Part shown: one piece after another, positions 32,176 to 40,283 of the stretch
How the letters are laid out: each line of letters begins with the position of its first letter
Position numbering within the stretch: the first letter of the stretch is position 1
Origin: JAVDCA01 sp035293985
GTDB lineage: Bacteria; Pseudomonadota; Alphaproteobacteria; Rhizobiales; Xanthobacteraceae
DNA: 64,000 nt
Assembly: GCA_035293985.1 (NCBI GenBank)
Contig: DATGLS010000052.1
Span: 558,001 to 622,000, forward strand
Direction of reading: 5' to 3'
Translations under genes and position numbers: made by a program
Notes under the pieces: model-generated
What the model was told of the DNA's origin: nothing
Databases searched by the model: none
The model's input: the letters and a program-made list of their open reading frames with translations, nothing else

Positions 32176-33222
32176 ATGACCGGCCGGTTGGCGCGCGCCG
32201 TCGCCACGCTCACGCCCCTGCTCGCGAGCGCAATTCTCGCCGCCTGTCTCGCCCCTTGCCTGGCCCGCGCCGACGGCGTCGCCAACTTCTACAAGGGGCG
32301 CACCGTCGTGGTCTATGTCGGCTACTCGACCGGCGGCGGTTACGACATCTATGCACGCACGCTCGCGCGCCACATGGGCCGCTTCATTCCCGGCAACCCG
32401 ACCCTGGTGGTGGAGAACATGCCCGGCGCCGGCAGCCTGCGGCTCGCCAACTGGCTCGCCAACGCGGCGCCGCGCGACGGCAGCGCGTTCGGCACGATCG
32501 GCCGCGGCACCGCCTTCGATCCGGTGCTCGGCGAGCCGGGGGCGCAGTTCAAGGGACCGGATCTGAGCTGGATCGGCAGCATGAACCGGGAGGTGAGCAT
32601 CTGCGCGTCGTGGCACGATTCAGGCGTCACCACGTTCGCGGATCTCAAAACCAAGGGCCTCCTGGTCGGCGGTGTGAGCGTCAACGACGACACGGTGCAG
32701 TTCGCCAAAGTGCTGAACGCGGTGCTCGGCACCAAGCTCAAGATCGTCGCCGGCTATCCGGGCGGCAACGATATCGTGCTCGCTATGGAGCGTGGCGAGG
32801 TGAAGGGCCGCTGCGGGTGGTCGTGGTCGAGCCTCGTCACGGCACGCCCGACCTGGGTCAAAGAGAAGAAGGTCAACATCCTGGTGCAGCTCGCGCTCAG
32901 CAAGCATCCCGACCTGCCGGACGTGCCGCTCATCACCGATCTCGCCAACAACGCCTCGCAGCGGCAGATGCTGCGGCTGATCTTCGCCCGCCAGGTGATG
33001 GGCCGCCCGTTCGTCGCCGCGCCCGGCATCCCGGCCGAGCGTCTCGCGGCGCTGCGCCAAGCCTTCATGCAGACGCTCGCCGACAAGGACTTCCTCGCCG
33101 ACGCCGCCAAGCAGCGGCTCGAGATCGCCGGCGTCAGCGGCGAGGAGGTCGAGAAGCTGGTGACCGAGCTTTACGCGACGCCGGCCGAGGTGGCGAAGCA
33201 GGCCGCCGCGGCCCTGAAGTAG
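32176..33222 (+). CDS. TctC/Bug-like periplasmic solute-binding protein
   Basis: The 348-residue protein has a signal peptide (about 1-32, ending ARADG) and the Bug/TctC fold: VVYVGYSTGGGYDIYARTLARHM (split by short spacers), PTLVVENMPGAGSLRLANWL and DVPLITDLANN. It would present a carboxylic acid to a tripartite tricarboxylate transporter. No TctA/TctB permease lies nearby, as usual for orphan Bug proteins. The ATG at 32176 follows GGGAGGA. The middle part, with IGSMNREVSICASWHD, belongs to a more divergent branch than the receptor at 42248-43216. Confidence 0.85.
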   Translation: MTGRLARAVATLTPLLASAILAACLAPCLARADGVANFYKGRTVVVYVGYSTGGGYDIYARTLARHMGRFIPGNPTLVVENMPGAGSLRLANWLANAAPRDGSAFGTIGRGTAFDPVLGEPGAQFKGPDLSWIGSMNREVSICASWHDSGVTTFADLKTKGLLVGGVSVNDDTVQFAKVLNAVLGTKLKIVAGYPGGNDIVLAMERGEVKGRCGWSWSSLVTARPTWVKEKKVNILVQLALSKHPDLPDVPLITDLANNASQRQMLRLIFARQVMGRPFVAAPGIPAERLAALRQAFMQTLADKDFLADAAKQRLEIAGVSGEEVEKLVTELYATPAEVAKQAAAALK

Positions 33223-33227
33223 CAGAC

Positions 33228-33322
33228 CGTCATTGCGAGCGCGCAGCGCGAAGCAGTCTCGCACGGCAAACGCAGCGGCGCGATCGCTTCTGCGCGCCGC
33301 GCGCGCCCGCAATGGCGCGAAT
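33228..33322. repeat. CGTCATTGCGAGC-type intergenic repeat
   Basis: CGTCATTGCGAGCGC at the left and GCGCCCGCAATGGCG at the right form inverted ends, with GCGAAGCAGTC / GATCGCTTC inside. A related copy is at 44958-45074. This is a common intergenic palindrome type in the group. Confidence 0.65.
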
Positions 33323-33325
33323 GTC

Positions 33326-34234
33326 CTACTGCCACGCCCGGTTGTCGACCGTGTTCTCGTAGGTCGCGCCGGGCGGCACCAAGCCCCAGCCGAGCGTCCA
33401 TTGATAATTGTCGTTGAAGCGCTCGCGCGTGTAGGGCGCCGGCGGTGCGTTGAGGATACGCCAGAGCTTGAGATCGGAGAGGTCGATCGCGCCGCCGGCC
33501 TCCTCGACGAGATAGTGCGCATACTTCGCCGGCTGGCGGTTGATCGTCTCGGCGGCATGCGCCTCGGCGCGGAACATTTTGGCCAGCGTCGGCCCGTCGA
33601 GCTCGTCGCCCGCCGCCTCACTGCGGGTCGAGCGCGACTCGATGAGGATCCGGGCGCCCATCTTCTCGGCGACGCTGATCCACGGCTCCTGCAGGCTCAC
33701 GGCCTTGACCTTGCCGTCCTTGAGCGCGTCGAGCCGCTGCTTGTGCGTGCCCGCGTTGGTGATTTTGATCTCGTCGCGCTTGATGAAGCCTTCCATCATC
33801 TTGAGCATGGTGAAGTGCGAGCCGTTGAACCGGGAGACCGCGATCGGCTCGTTCTTGAGCTGCTCGGGCTCGTAGATGCCGGTGCGCGGATCGGTGACCA
33901 CCGCGAAGGTCGACATGGCGGAGCCGAGCGCGACGATCTTGGCGGTGCGGTGGCCCTTCTCGACCGAGGTCTCGACCGCGCGCTTCATGATGCCCCACTC
34001 GCACATGCGGAATTGGTCGCACTGCCCCTGGTCGTACAGCGCCTCCATGGTGCGTGCGAAGATGTTGTCCTTGAGCGCGCGGTCGTCGGAATTGGCCTGG
34101 CCGCTTCCCGGCGTGGTGAGCACCGTCACGTCGAGGCCTTCATCGCGGAAATAGCCCTCGTCGCGTGCGACCAGGAGCGGCAGGTCGTGGATGGCGTTCA
34201 TCATCGACGCCGTCACTTTCTTGAGCTCGGGCAT
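33326..34234 (-). CDS. NMT1/THI5-like substrate-binding domain protein lacking a signal peptide
   Basis: The 302-residue protein has the periplasmic-binding-protein type 2 fold of NMT1-like receptors. Motifs include LPLLVARDEGYFRDEGLDV (about 18-36), LKNEPIAVSRFNGSHF, the segment AVSLQEPWISVAEKMGARIL, and AKYAHYLVEE. Such proteins normally bind sulfonates, nitrate or thiamine precursors for ABC transporters. Here the N-terminus MPELKKVTASMMN has no signal peptide, and no ABC genes adjoin. It may be a cytoplasmic enzyme of the fold (like desulfinases) or use another start. The role is undetermined. Confidence 0.7.
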   Translation of the reverse strand: MPELKKVTASMMNAIHDLPLLVARDEGYFRDEGLDVTVLTTPGSGQANSDDRALKDNIFARTMEALYDQGQCDQFRMCEWGIMKRAVETSVEKGHRTAKIVALGSAMSTFAVVTDPRTGIYEPEQLKNEPIAVSRFNGSHFTMLKMMEGFIKRDEIKITNAGTHKQRLDALKDGKVKAVSLQEPWISVAEKMGARILIESRSTRSEAAGDELDGPTLAKMFRAEAHAAETINRQPAKYAHYLVEEAGGAIDLSDLKLWRILNAPPAPYTRERFNDNYQWTLGWGLVPPGATYENTVDNRAWQ

Positions 34235-34442
34235 GTCGGTTGTCCTCGGGGGTTTCCTCAGGGTGATGTCTTGATCTTATCGCCCGAGCGTACCGATCGT
34301 CGGGCGCCTGTCAATTTGACCCAGTGTCGCCCAAGCGGATCAAGTGGGACCAGGTGGAATTGAGCGTGACCAGGCTACCTTGCGGTCGTCCGGCCGCGTG
34401 GTACACCACGGCTTCCCACCGTTTTCTCGCCTGGTCGCACCC

Positions 34443-35720
34443 ATGAACATCCTCCTTCTCGGCTCGGGCGGACGCGAGCATGCGCTCGCCTGGAAGATGG
34501 CGGCGAGCCCGCTCGCCGACCGACTCTATTGCGCGCCGGGCAATGCGGGCATCGCCCGGGAGGCCGAGTGCGTCGCCCTCGACATCGCGGACCACAAGGC
34601 CGTCATCGCGTTCTGCCGGACGAGCAAGATCGACTTCGTCGTGGTCGGGCCGGAGGCGCCGCTCGTCGCCGGCATCGTCGACGACCTCGAGGCCGCCGGC
34701 ATCAGGACGTTCGGCCCGACCAAGGCCGCGGCGCAGCTCGAAGGCTCGAAGGGCTTCACAAAGGATTTGTGCCGCGCCCACAACATTCCGACCGCCGCCT
34801 ACGGGCGCTTCACGGCCGCGGCGCCGGCCAAGGCCTATGTGCACGAACGCGGCGCGCCCATTGTCGTCAAGGCGGATGGGCTTGCGGCCGGCAAGGGCGT
34901 GGTGGTGGCCACGACGGTCGCGGAGGCCGAGGCGGCGATCGACATGATCTGCGCCGACGCGCAGCTCGGCTCCGAGCTCGTCGTCGAGGAATTCTTGCAA
35001 GGCGAGGAGGCGAGCTTCTTCGTGCTCAGCGATGGCGAGAACGCGCTGCCGCTCGCCACCGCCCAGGACCACAAGCGCGTGCACGATGGCGACCAGGGGC
35101 CGAACACCGGCGGCATGGGCGCCTACTCGCCGGCACCGGTGATGACGGCGGCCATGTGCGAGCGCTCGCTCGACGAGATCGTGCGGCCGACCATCCGCGC
35201 CATGAAGGCCATGGGGGCTCCGTACCGGGGCGTGCTCTATGCCGGGCTGATGATCACGGCCACTGGGCCCAAATTGATCGAATACAATGTCCGCTTCGGC
35301 GACCCGGAAACCCAGGTGCTGATGCCGCGGCTGAAGTCCGACCTCGTGCCCGCTCTCGTCGCGGCGCGCGACGGCATGCTCAAGCGCTTCGACCTGCGCT
35401 GGCACGACGATGCGGCCCTGACCGTCGTGATGGCGGCGAAGGGCTATCCGGGCAGCTACCAGCGCGGCACAGCAATCGAGGGGCTCGACGCCGCCGCCGC
35501 GATCGAGGGCGTCGAGGTCTTCCATGCCGGCACCAAGCGCGATGGCGATCGCGTGCTCGCCAATGGCGGCCGCGTGCTCAACGTGTCGGCGCTTGGCAAG
35601 ACCGTCGCGCAAGCGCAGGCGCGCGCCTATGCGGCGGTCGACGAGATCAGATGGCCGGAGGGCTTCTGCCGGCGCGACATCGGCTGGCGGGCGGTGAAGC
35701 GGGAGCAGGAGCAGACGTGA
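34443..35720 (+). CDS. purD: Phosphoribosylamine-glycine ligase (GARS)
   Basis: PurD makes glycinamide ribonucleotide in the second step of purine synthesis. The 425-residue product begins MNILLLGSGGREHALAWKM. It has GPEAPLVAGIVDDL, the ATP-grasp segments GAPIVVKADGLAAGKGV (about 140-156) and GGMGAYSPAPVM, and ends in a C-terminal domain with the phrase AAKGYPGSY. Length and motifs are complete. It is divergent from the NMT1-like gene across a 200-base gap that should hold its promoter. Confidence 0.97.
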   Translation: MNILLLGSGGREHALAWKMAASPLADRLYCAPGNAGIAREAECVALDIADHKAVIAFCRTSKIDFVVVGPEAPLVAGIVDDLEAAGIRTFGPTKAAAQLEGSKGFTKDLCRAHNIPTAAYGRFTAAAPAKAYVHERGAPIVVKADGLAAGKGVVVATTVAEAEAAIDMICADAQLGSELVVEEFLQGEEASFFVLSDGENALPLATAQDHKRVHDGDQGPNTGGMGAYSPAPVMTAAMCERSLDEIVRPTIRAMKAMGAPYRGVLYAGLMITATGPKLIEYNVRFGDPETQVLMPRLKSDLVPALVAARDGMLKRFDLRWHDDAALTVVMAAKGYPGSYQRGTAIEGLDAAAAIEGVEVFHAGTKRDGDRVLANGGRVLNVSALGKTVAQAQARAYAAVDEIRWPEGFCRRDIGWRAVKREQEQT

Positions 35721-35756
35721 GGGCTTCCGCGGTTTTGCCATCGACTGCGGAGACAT

Positions 35757-35828
35757 GTAGCCCGCATCGGAGCGAAGTGGAATGCGGGACCGCTGTTACA
35801 GGGTTACGCTGCATTCCATCCGGGCTAC
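35757..35828. repeat. GTAGCCCGCAT-family intergenic palindrome
   Basis: GTAGCCCGCATCGGAGCG at the left is mirrored by GCATTCCATCCGGGCTAC at the right, with a second pair AATGCGGGA inside. It is the same family as 6500-6565. It ends just before the next gene. Confidence 0.7.
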
Positions 35829-35837
35829 AATCGCACC

Positions 35838-36923
35838 ATGTCGCAGATCGATCGCCAGAGCGCATTCACGGGGACCAAAGAAGTCGCAGAGTCGCTGCGG
35901 TTCGACGTGGCTGCGCTCGAAGCTTATCTCTCGGCTCAGGCGCCGGGTTTCGCCGGCCCGTTGATCGTGCGCCAGTTCAAGGGCGGGCAATCGAACCCGA
36001 CCTATCTTCTCGAAACCCCGTCCCGCAGCTACGTGCTGCGGCGCAAGCCGCCGGGCAAGCTGCTGCCGTCGGCGCACGCGGTCGACCGCGAGTTCCGGGT
36101 GATCAGCGCACTTCATGCGCAGGGGTTTCCAGTCGCCGCACCGGTGCTCTACTGCGGCGACACGAGTGTCGTCGGCACCGCGTTCTATGTCATGGACTTC
36201 GTCGCCGGCCGCGTCTTCTGGGAGCCACACATGCCGGCCTCGAATCCGGCCGAGCGCGCCGCGGTCTATGACGCGATGAACGCGACCATCGCGCGGCTGC
36301 ATGCGTTCGAGCCGGCCGCGATCGGGCTCGAGGACTTCGGCCGCGGCGAGAATTACGTCGCGCGCCAGGTCGAGCGCTGGTCGAAGCAGTATCGCGCCTC
36401 GGAGACCGACAAGATCGAGCCGATGGAGCGGCTGATCGCCTGGCTGCCCGGCCATCTGCCGCCGGCCGGGCCCGTGCGGCTGGTGCACGGCGACTTCCGC
36501 CTCGACAACGCGATTATCGCGACCGATGCGCCGCGCGTGCTCGCGGTGCTCGACTGGGAGCTCTCCACGCTCGGCGATCCGCTCGCCGACTTCAGCTATC
36601 ACCTGATGAAGTGGCACATGCCGCCGAGCGACAGCGCCGCCGGCACCGCCTCACTGATCGGCCACGACCTTGCGGCGCTCGGCATTCCGACGCTCGACGC
36701 CTATGTCGATGCCTATGCGGCGCGCACCGGCCTCGATCCGCGGCCGCATCTGCCGGTCTACCTCGCCTACAACTTCTTCCGCCTTGCCGCGATCATCCAG
36801 GGCATCGTCGGACGGGTGCGCGACGGCACTGCGACCAGTGAGCACGCGCCCGCCAAGGCGGCGCAGGTCGCCCCGCTCGCCGCCACCGCTTGGCGCTTCG
36901 CCGAGGCCGCGGGCGCGACATGA
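35838..36923 (+). CDS. APH-fold phosphotransferase family protein (ACAD10/11-like)
   Basis: The 361-residue protein has the aminoglycoside phosphotransferase fold. It has an N-lobe FKGGQSNPTYLLETPSRSYV and LRRKPPGKLLPSAH, the Brenner motif LVHGDFRLDNAII (about 215-227), and LDWELSTLGDPLADFSYHLM. It matches the branch that precedes acyl-CoA dehydrogenases (ACAD10/11 kinase domain), which phosphorylate hydroxyacyl-CoA or similar, rather than antibiotics. Its stop overlaps the patatin gene start by 4 bases (ATGA), so the two are translated together. Confidence 0.85.
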   Translation: MSQIDRQSAFTGTKEVAESLRFDVAALEAYLSAQAPGFAGPLIVRQFKGGQSNPTYLLETPSRSYVLRRKPPGKLLPSAHAVDREFRVISALHAQGFPVAAPVLYCGDTSVVGTAFYVMDFVAGRVFWEPHMPASNPAERAAVYDAMNATIARLHAFEPAAIGLEDFGRGENYVARQVERWSKQYRASETDKIEPMERLIAWLPGHLPPAGPVRLVHGDFRLDNAIIATDAPRVLAVLDWELSTLGDPLADFSYHLMKWHMPPSDSAAGTASLIGHDLAALGIPTLDAYVDAYAARTGLDPRPHLPVYLAYNFFRLAAIIQGIVGRVRDGTATSEHAPAKAAQVAPLAATAWRFAEAAGAT

Positions 36924-37741
36924 AGACCTTCGCGCTCGCCCTCGGCGGCGGCGGCGCGCGCGGCCTCGGCCATGTCGCCGTGATCGAGGCGCTCGACGAG
37001 ATGGGGGTACGGCCGACCGCGATCGCCGGCGCGTCGATCGGCGCGCTGATGGGCGCGGCCTATGCGGCGGGCCTGCGCGGCCGCGACATCCGCCACCACG
37101 TCATCCACATCGCCCACGACCGCAGCGCGATCTTCCGCCGGCTGATGACGGCGCGAGCCGGAACCATTGCCGAGTTCGTATCGTCCGGCTTCGTCGCCGC
37201 GAACCTCGTCGACGCGGAGAAGTTCTGCGCCCAGTTCCTGCCCGAGGCGATGCCGGAGACCTTCGAGGAGCTGCGCATCCCGCTGACCGTCGCGACCTCG
37301 GACCTCTACCGCCGCTGCGAGGTGCCGATCTCGTCCGGCCCGCTCAAGCCGGCGCTCGCCGCCTCGATCGCGCTCCCCGGCCTGATGCGCCCGGTGGTGA
37401 TCGGCGAGCGCGTGCTGATCGACGGCGGCGCCACAAACCCGCTGCCGTTCGACCACCTGCGCGGCCTCGCCGACGTGGTGGTCGCCGTGGACATCTCGGG
37501 CGAGCCCGCCGAGGATCGCCGCGACCTGCCCAATCCGTGGGAAGCGCTGGTCATCACGGTGCTGGTGATGGCGAACGCGATCATCGGCGAGAAGCTGCGC
37601 CACAGCGCGCCCGACCTGATGCTGCGGCCGAACGTCGGCATCTTCCGCACCCTCGATTTCATGCAGGCGAGCGCGATTCTGCGGGCGGCGGAGCCGATCA
37701 AAGCCGAGGTGAAGGAGAAGCTCGGGAGGTTGATCGGATAA
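36920..37741 (+). CDS. Patatin-like phospholipase (RssA type)
   Basis: The 273-residue protein has the patatin oxyanion loop GGGGARGLGHV (about 9-19), nucleophile elbow GASIG with Ser39, and dyad Asp168 (LIDGGATNPLP). The length and the segment SSGPLKPALAASIALPG match the NTE/RssA family of bacterial serine lipid acyl hydrolases. No signal peptide or membrane helix; it should act on the inner face of the membrane. It is coupled to the kinase-like gene upstream, which suggests a shared lipid or acyl-CoA pathway, unproven. Confidence 0.9.
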   Translation: MKTFALALGGGGARGLGHVAVIEALDEMGVRPTAIAGASIGALMGAAYAAGLRGRDIRHHVIHIAHDRSAIFRRLMTARAGTIAEFVSSGFVAANLVDAEKFCAQFLPEAMPETFEELRIPLTVATSDLYRRCEVPISSGPLKPALAASIALPGLMRPVVIGERVLIDGGATNPLPFDHLRGLADVVVAVDISGEPAEDRRDLPNPWEALVITVLVMANAIIGEKLRHSAPDLMLRPNVGIFRTLDFMQASAILRAAEPIKAEVKEKLGRLIG

Positions 37742-37747
37742 TTCGCC

Positions 37748-38158
37748 TCAACGGGGAAGCGCGCACGGGACAGCTTGCCTGCCATGCCTCCTATACACCT
37801 GAAAGTCGGCATCGGTTGTGATAATCAACGGGTCATTCAACGTCTCTGTCATGCGAACCAAACAGGCATCGGCAAAGCTCATCGGCACGTCAGCGTACTT
37901 GTCGATCAGCTTGAGCACCGCGTCGACATCCTCGCTGAATTGAAATCGGCAGACCAGGGCCCGGCGACGCAGCATGGAGGCGAGGCTGGCGGCGCCACCG
38001 CCGCCCAGCAGGTGGACGGCTTCCGACAGTACCGCCTCGCATGTCACCCACGGCGGCGGCAGCGCCTCAGCTTGGCTCGCAGCCCATGTATGATTGGTGT
38101 CGCGCCGACTCAGAAGCGCGACGAGAAAGCCGGCGTCAACGAGATTGGTGCCGGCCAT
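37748..38158 (-). CDS. PIN-domain toxin (VapC family)
   Basis: The 136-residue protein is a PIN-domain ribonuclease. The acidic residues are Asp8 (TNLVDAGFLVALL), Glu41 and Glu46 (CEAVLSEAVHLL), Asp97 (SFADACLVRM), and Asp114/Asp116 (IITTDADFQVYRRHG). Such toxins cut tRNA or rRNA unless bound by the antitoxin. Its ATG lies 23 bases inside the antitoxin gene end, so they are one coupled operon. The module appears intact. Confidence 0.88.
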   Translation of the reverse strand: MAGTNLVDAGFLVALLSRRDTNHTWAASQAEALPPPWVTCEAVLSEAVHLLGGGGAASLASMLRRRALVCRFQFSEDVDAVLKLIDKYADVPMSFADACLVRMTETLNDPLIITTDADFQVYRRHGRQAVPCALPR

Positions 38159-38393
38159 AGCGCGTCGATTTGAGATACTTCTTCTTTCGGGCGCTCAAGT
38201 CCTTCGGCAAACCGTCGACCGAACCGATGAGATCCGCGATCGCATCGACCGCTCGCGAGGCGCGCGCGGGCCCCTGCTGCGCCGCGCTCAAACGCTCGCG
38301 CACAACATCCGATTTGGAGAGCTTGCGCCGGCGGGATTCGCCCTCGATTTCCGAGACGAGTTCCTCGGGCAGCCGAACCGTGAGAGTCTTCAT
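38136..38393 (-). CDS. Ribbon-helix-helix antitoxin of the PIN toxin
   Basis: The 85-residue protein has an N-terminal RHH/CopG domain, MKTLTVRLPEELVSEIEGES then KLSKSDVVRERL, and a C-terminal toxin-binding part with SVDGLPKDLSARKKKYL. It is upstream of and overlaps the VapC-type gene, the normal order for autoregulated type II modules. Just upstream of its start lies a palindrome-like TATCGATAGTG stretch that could be the operator. Confidence 0.85.
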   Translation of the reverse strand: MKTLTVRLPEELVSEIEGESRRRKLSKSDVVRERLSAAQQGPARASRAVDAIADLIGSVDGLPKDLSARKKKYLKSTRYGRHQSR

Positions 38394-38512
38394 ATCGATA
38401 GTGTATTACGCAATGGTCAGATACGCAATACACCGCTGCGCCTGGAATCCTGCGGAGCGGCGCAGCCGATCAGGGCGTCGGCGAACGAGATATTGGCGAG
38501 ATTGTTCCCAGC

Positions 38513-39649
38513 CTACCGGAACGCCGGCATCACGTCCTTGGCGAACCAGCGCAGCTGCTCGATGAATTCCTTCGGGCTCAGCCCCTCGGCCCAGTGGATC
38601 ATGAAATGCTCCAGCCCGGGATATTTCGCCGCCACCGACTTGATGCCGTCGACCACCTCGGCCGGAGGGCCGCAGAACCAGGCCTTCTGGGCGACGCCGT
38701 CCTTGAGCGAGGGCGTGCGCGCCGGCGCGCCGGGCGAGCCCCAGGTGCGGCCCTGCTCGTCGGCGTAGCGCACGAAGCCGAACGGCGCGAACCACTTGAA
38801 GCGCTCGTCGTGCGCCGGCTCGAGCTTCCTCATCGCCTCCTCGCGGCTGCCGGCGAGGTAGACGCCGGCGCCCCAGATCATGTCCTCGCCGAGCTGCTTG
38901 TTGCGGCCGTATTTGGCGCAGGCGGCGTGGTAGGCGCGCAGCACGTCGTCGAGGATCTTCTCGCCGTTGAGCGTCACCATCGCCTTGAGGCCGTACTTCG
39001 CCATCATGTCGATGGTCTTGCCGCTCGCGATCGGCATCCAGATGTCGACCGGCAGGTGCTTCGGCCGCGGCACCAGGGTGATGTCCTTGAGCTGGTAGCC
39101 GCGATACTCGACCGGCGGCGGCGCCTCGTAGAACCTGCCCTTGTGATGGAACGCCTGCTCGTTGAAGCAGGTCAGCAGGAGCTGGAGCTGCTCCTCGAAC
39201 AGGTCGCGGTTCTTTTGCGCGTCGATGAGCGGCATGCCGAACGATTCGACCTCGCGGGTGTGATAGCCGCGGCCGATGCCCATGATGACGCGGCCGTCGG
39301 TGACGATGTCGGCCATGGCGTAGTCCTCGGCCAGGCGGATCGGATGCCACATCGGCAGCACGTTGAAGGCGCAGCCGAACTTGAGCCGCTTGGTCTGGGT
39401 CGCGAGCCACAGGCCGAGCTGGATCAGGTTGGGAAAGACCTCGTAGCCCTCGCGCTGGAAATGATGCTCGGCGGTCCACAGCGCCTCGAAGCCGAGCTCG
39501 TCCATCACCTGGGCGACGTCGCGCGCCGAGAAGAAGGCCTCGCGCAGGCGCTCGTCCGAGTAGCGCCGGTCGTTCGCCGGCGTGCCGTCGAGGCCGATAT
39601 TGTCGAGCTCGATCTGGCCGACATAGAGGACGTGGAATTTCTTGATCAT
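38513..39649 (-). CDS. LLM-class (luciferase-like) flavin-dependent oxidoreductase
   Basis: The 378-residue TIM-barrel protein begins MIKKFHVLYVGQIELDN. It contains VMDELGFEALWTAEHHFQRE (about 55-74), KFGCAFNVLPMWHPIRLAED and DGRVIMGIGRGYHTRE (about 118-133), all hallmark luciferase-like monooxygenase segments. A long C-terminal part with KAWFCGPPAEVVDGIKSVA closes the barrel. It is longer than and only distantly related to the LLM protein at 4799-5842. Reduced flavin is the likely cofactor. The substrate and reductase partner are unknown. Confidence 0.88.
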   Translation of the reverse strand: MIKKFHVLYVGQIELDNIGLDGTPANDRRYSDERLREAFFSARDVAQVMDELGFEALWTAEHHFQREGYEVFPNLIQLGLWLATQTKRLKFGCAFNVLPMWHPIRLAEDYAMADIVTDGRVIMGIGRGYHTREVESFGMPLIDAQKNRDLFEEQLQLLLTCFNEQAFHHKGRFYEAPPPVEYRGYQLKDITLVPRPKHLPVDIWMPIASGKTIDMMAKYGLKAMVTLNGEKILDDVLRAYHAACAKYGRNKQLGEDMIWGAGVYLAGSREEAMRKLEPAHDERFKWFAPFGFVRYADEQGRTWGSPGAPARTPSLKDGVAQKAWFCGPPAEVVDGIKSVAAKYPGLEHFMIHWAEGLSPKEFIEQLRWFAKDVMPAFR

Positions 39650-39776
39650 GGGGTTCCGTCCTGTGAGATGTCCGCCGCGACAGACTACGCGACGTCGGCG
39701 CGGCTGGAAAAGAGCCTGCACGATCCTTCGGGAGATGAAACTTTGCAGCTCGGCAAAGTCGGTCCCATGAGGAGGA

Positions 39777-40226
39777 TTAGCTCCGCTTGTCGGCGAAAAA
39801 ATCCCGCAGCAGGCGCGCAGCTTCCTGCTCGCCGATACCGCCATAGACCTGCGGCCGATGATGGCAGGTCGGCGCGGCGAAGAACTGCACGCCGTGCTCG
39901 ACCGCGCCGCCCTTCGCATCGCCGGCGCCGAAATAGAGCCGGCGAATGCGCGCGAACGAGATGGCGGCGGCACACATGGCGCAGGGCTCGAGGGTGACGT
40001 AGAGGTCGCAGTCGACGAGGCGCTCGGAGCCGAGCGCGCTCGCGGCCGCGCGGATCGCCAGCATCTCGGCGTGCGCGGTCGGGTCGCGGTCGCGCAGCGT
40101 GTGGTTGCCGGCGCGCGCGATCACCTCGCCGCGACGCACGATCGCGCAGCCGATCGGCACCTCGGCGGCCGCGCCGGCCGCACGGGCTTCCGCAAAGGCG
40201 ACGTCCATGAAAGAAGGCTCGGGCAA
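39777..40226 (-). CDS. tadA: tRNA-specific adenosine deaminase (TadA-type nucleoside deaminase)
   Basis: TadA converts adenosine 34 to inosine in tRNA-Arg(ACG). The 149-residue protein has the zinc ligand and catalytic pair HAE (His52, Glu54) and PCAMC (Cys82, Cys85), plus VPIGCAIVRRG and FGAGDAKGGAV. The frame begins with a TTG at 40226; an ATG at 40208 would drop six residues (MPEPSF) that look native. It is divergent from the pseudouridine synthase gene with 57 bases between. Confidence 0.9.
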   Translation of the reverse strand: MPEPSFMDVAFAEARAAGAAAEVPIGCAIVRRGEVIARAGNHTLRDRDPTAHAEMLAIRAAASALGSERLVDCDLYVTLEPCAMCAAAISFARIRRLYFGAGDAKGGAVEHGVQFFAAPTCHHRPQVYGGIGEQEAARLLRDFFADKRS

Positions 40227-40283
40227 ACGCTCGTCCTGGCTTGCGAACTTTGCTATCAGGCCGACTTATCGTTGAAAGAGCCC

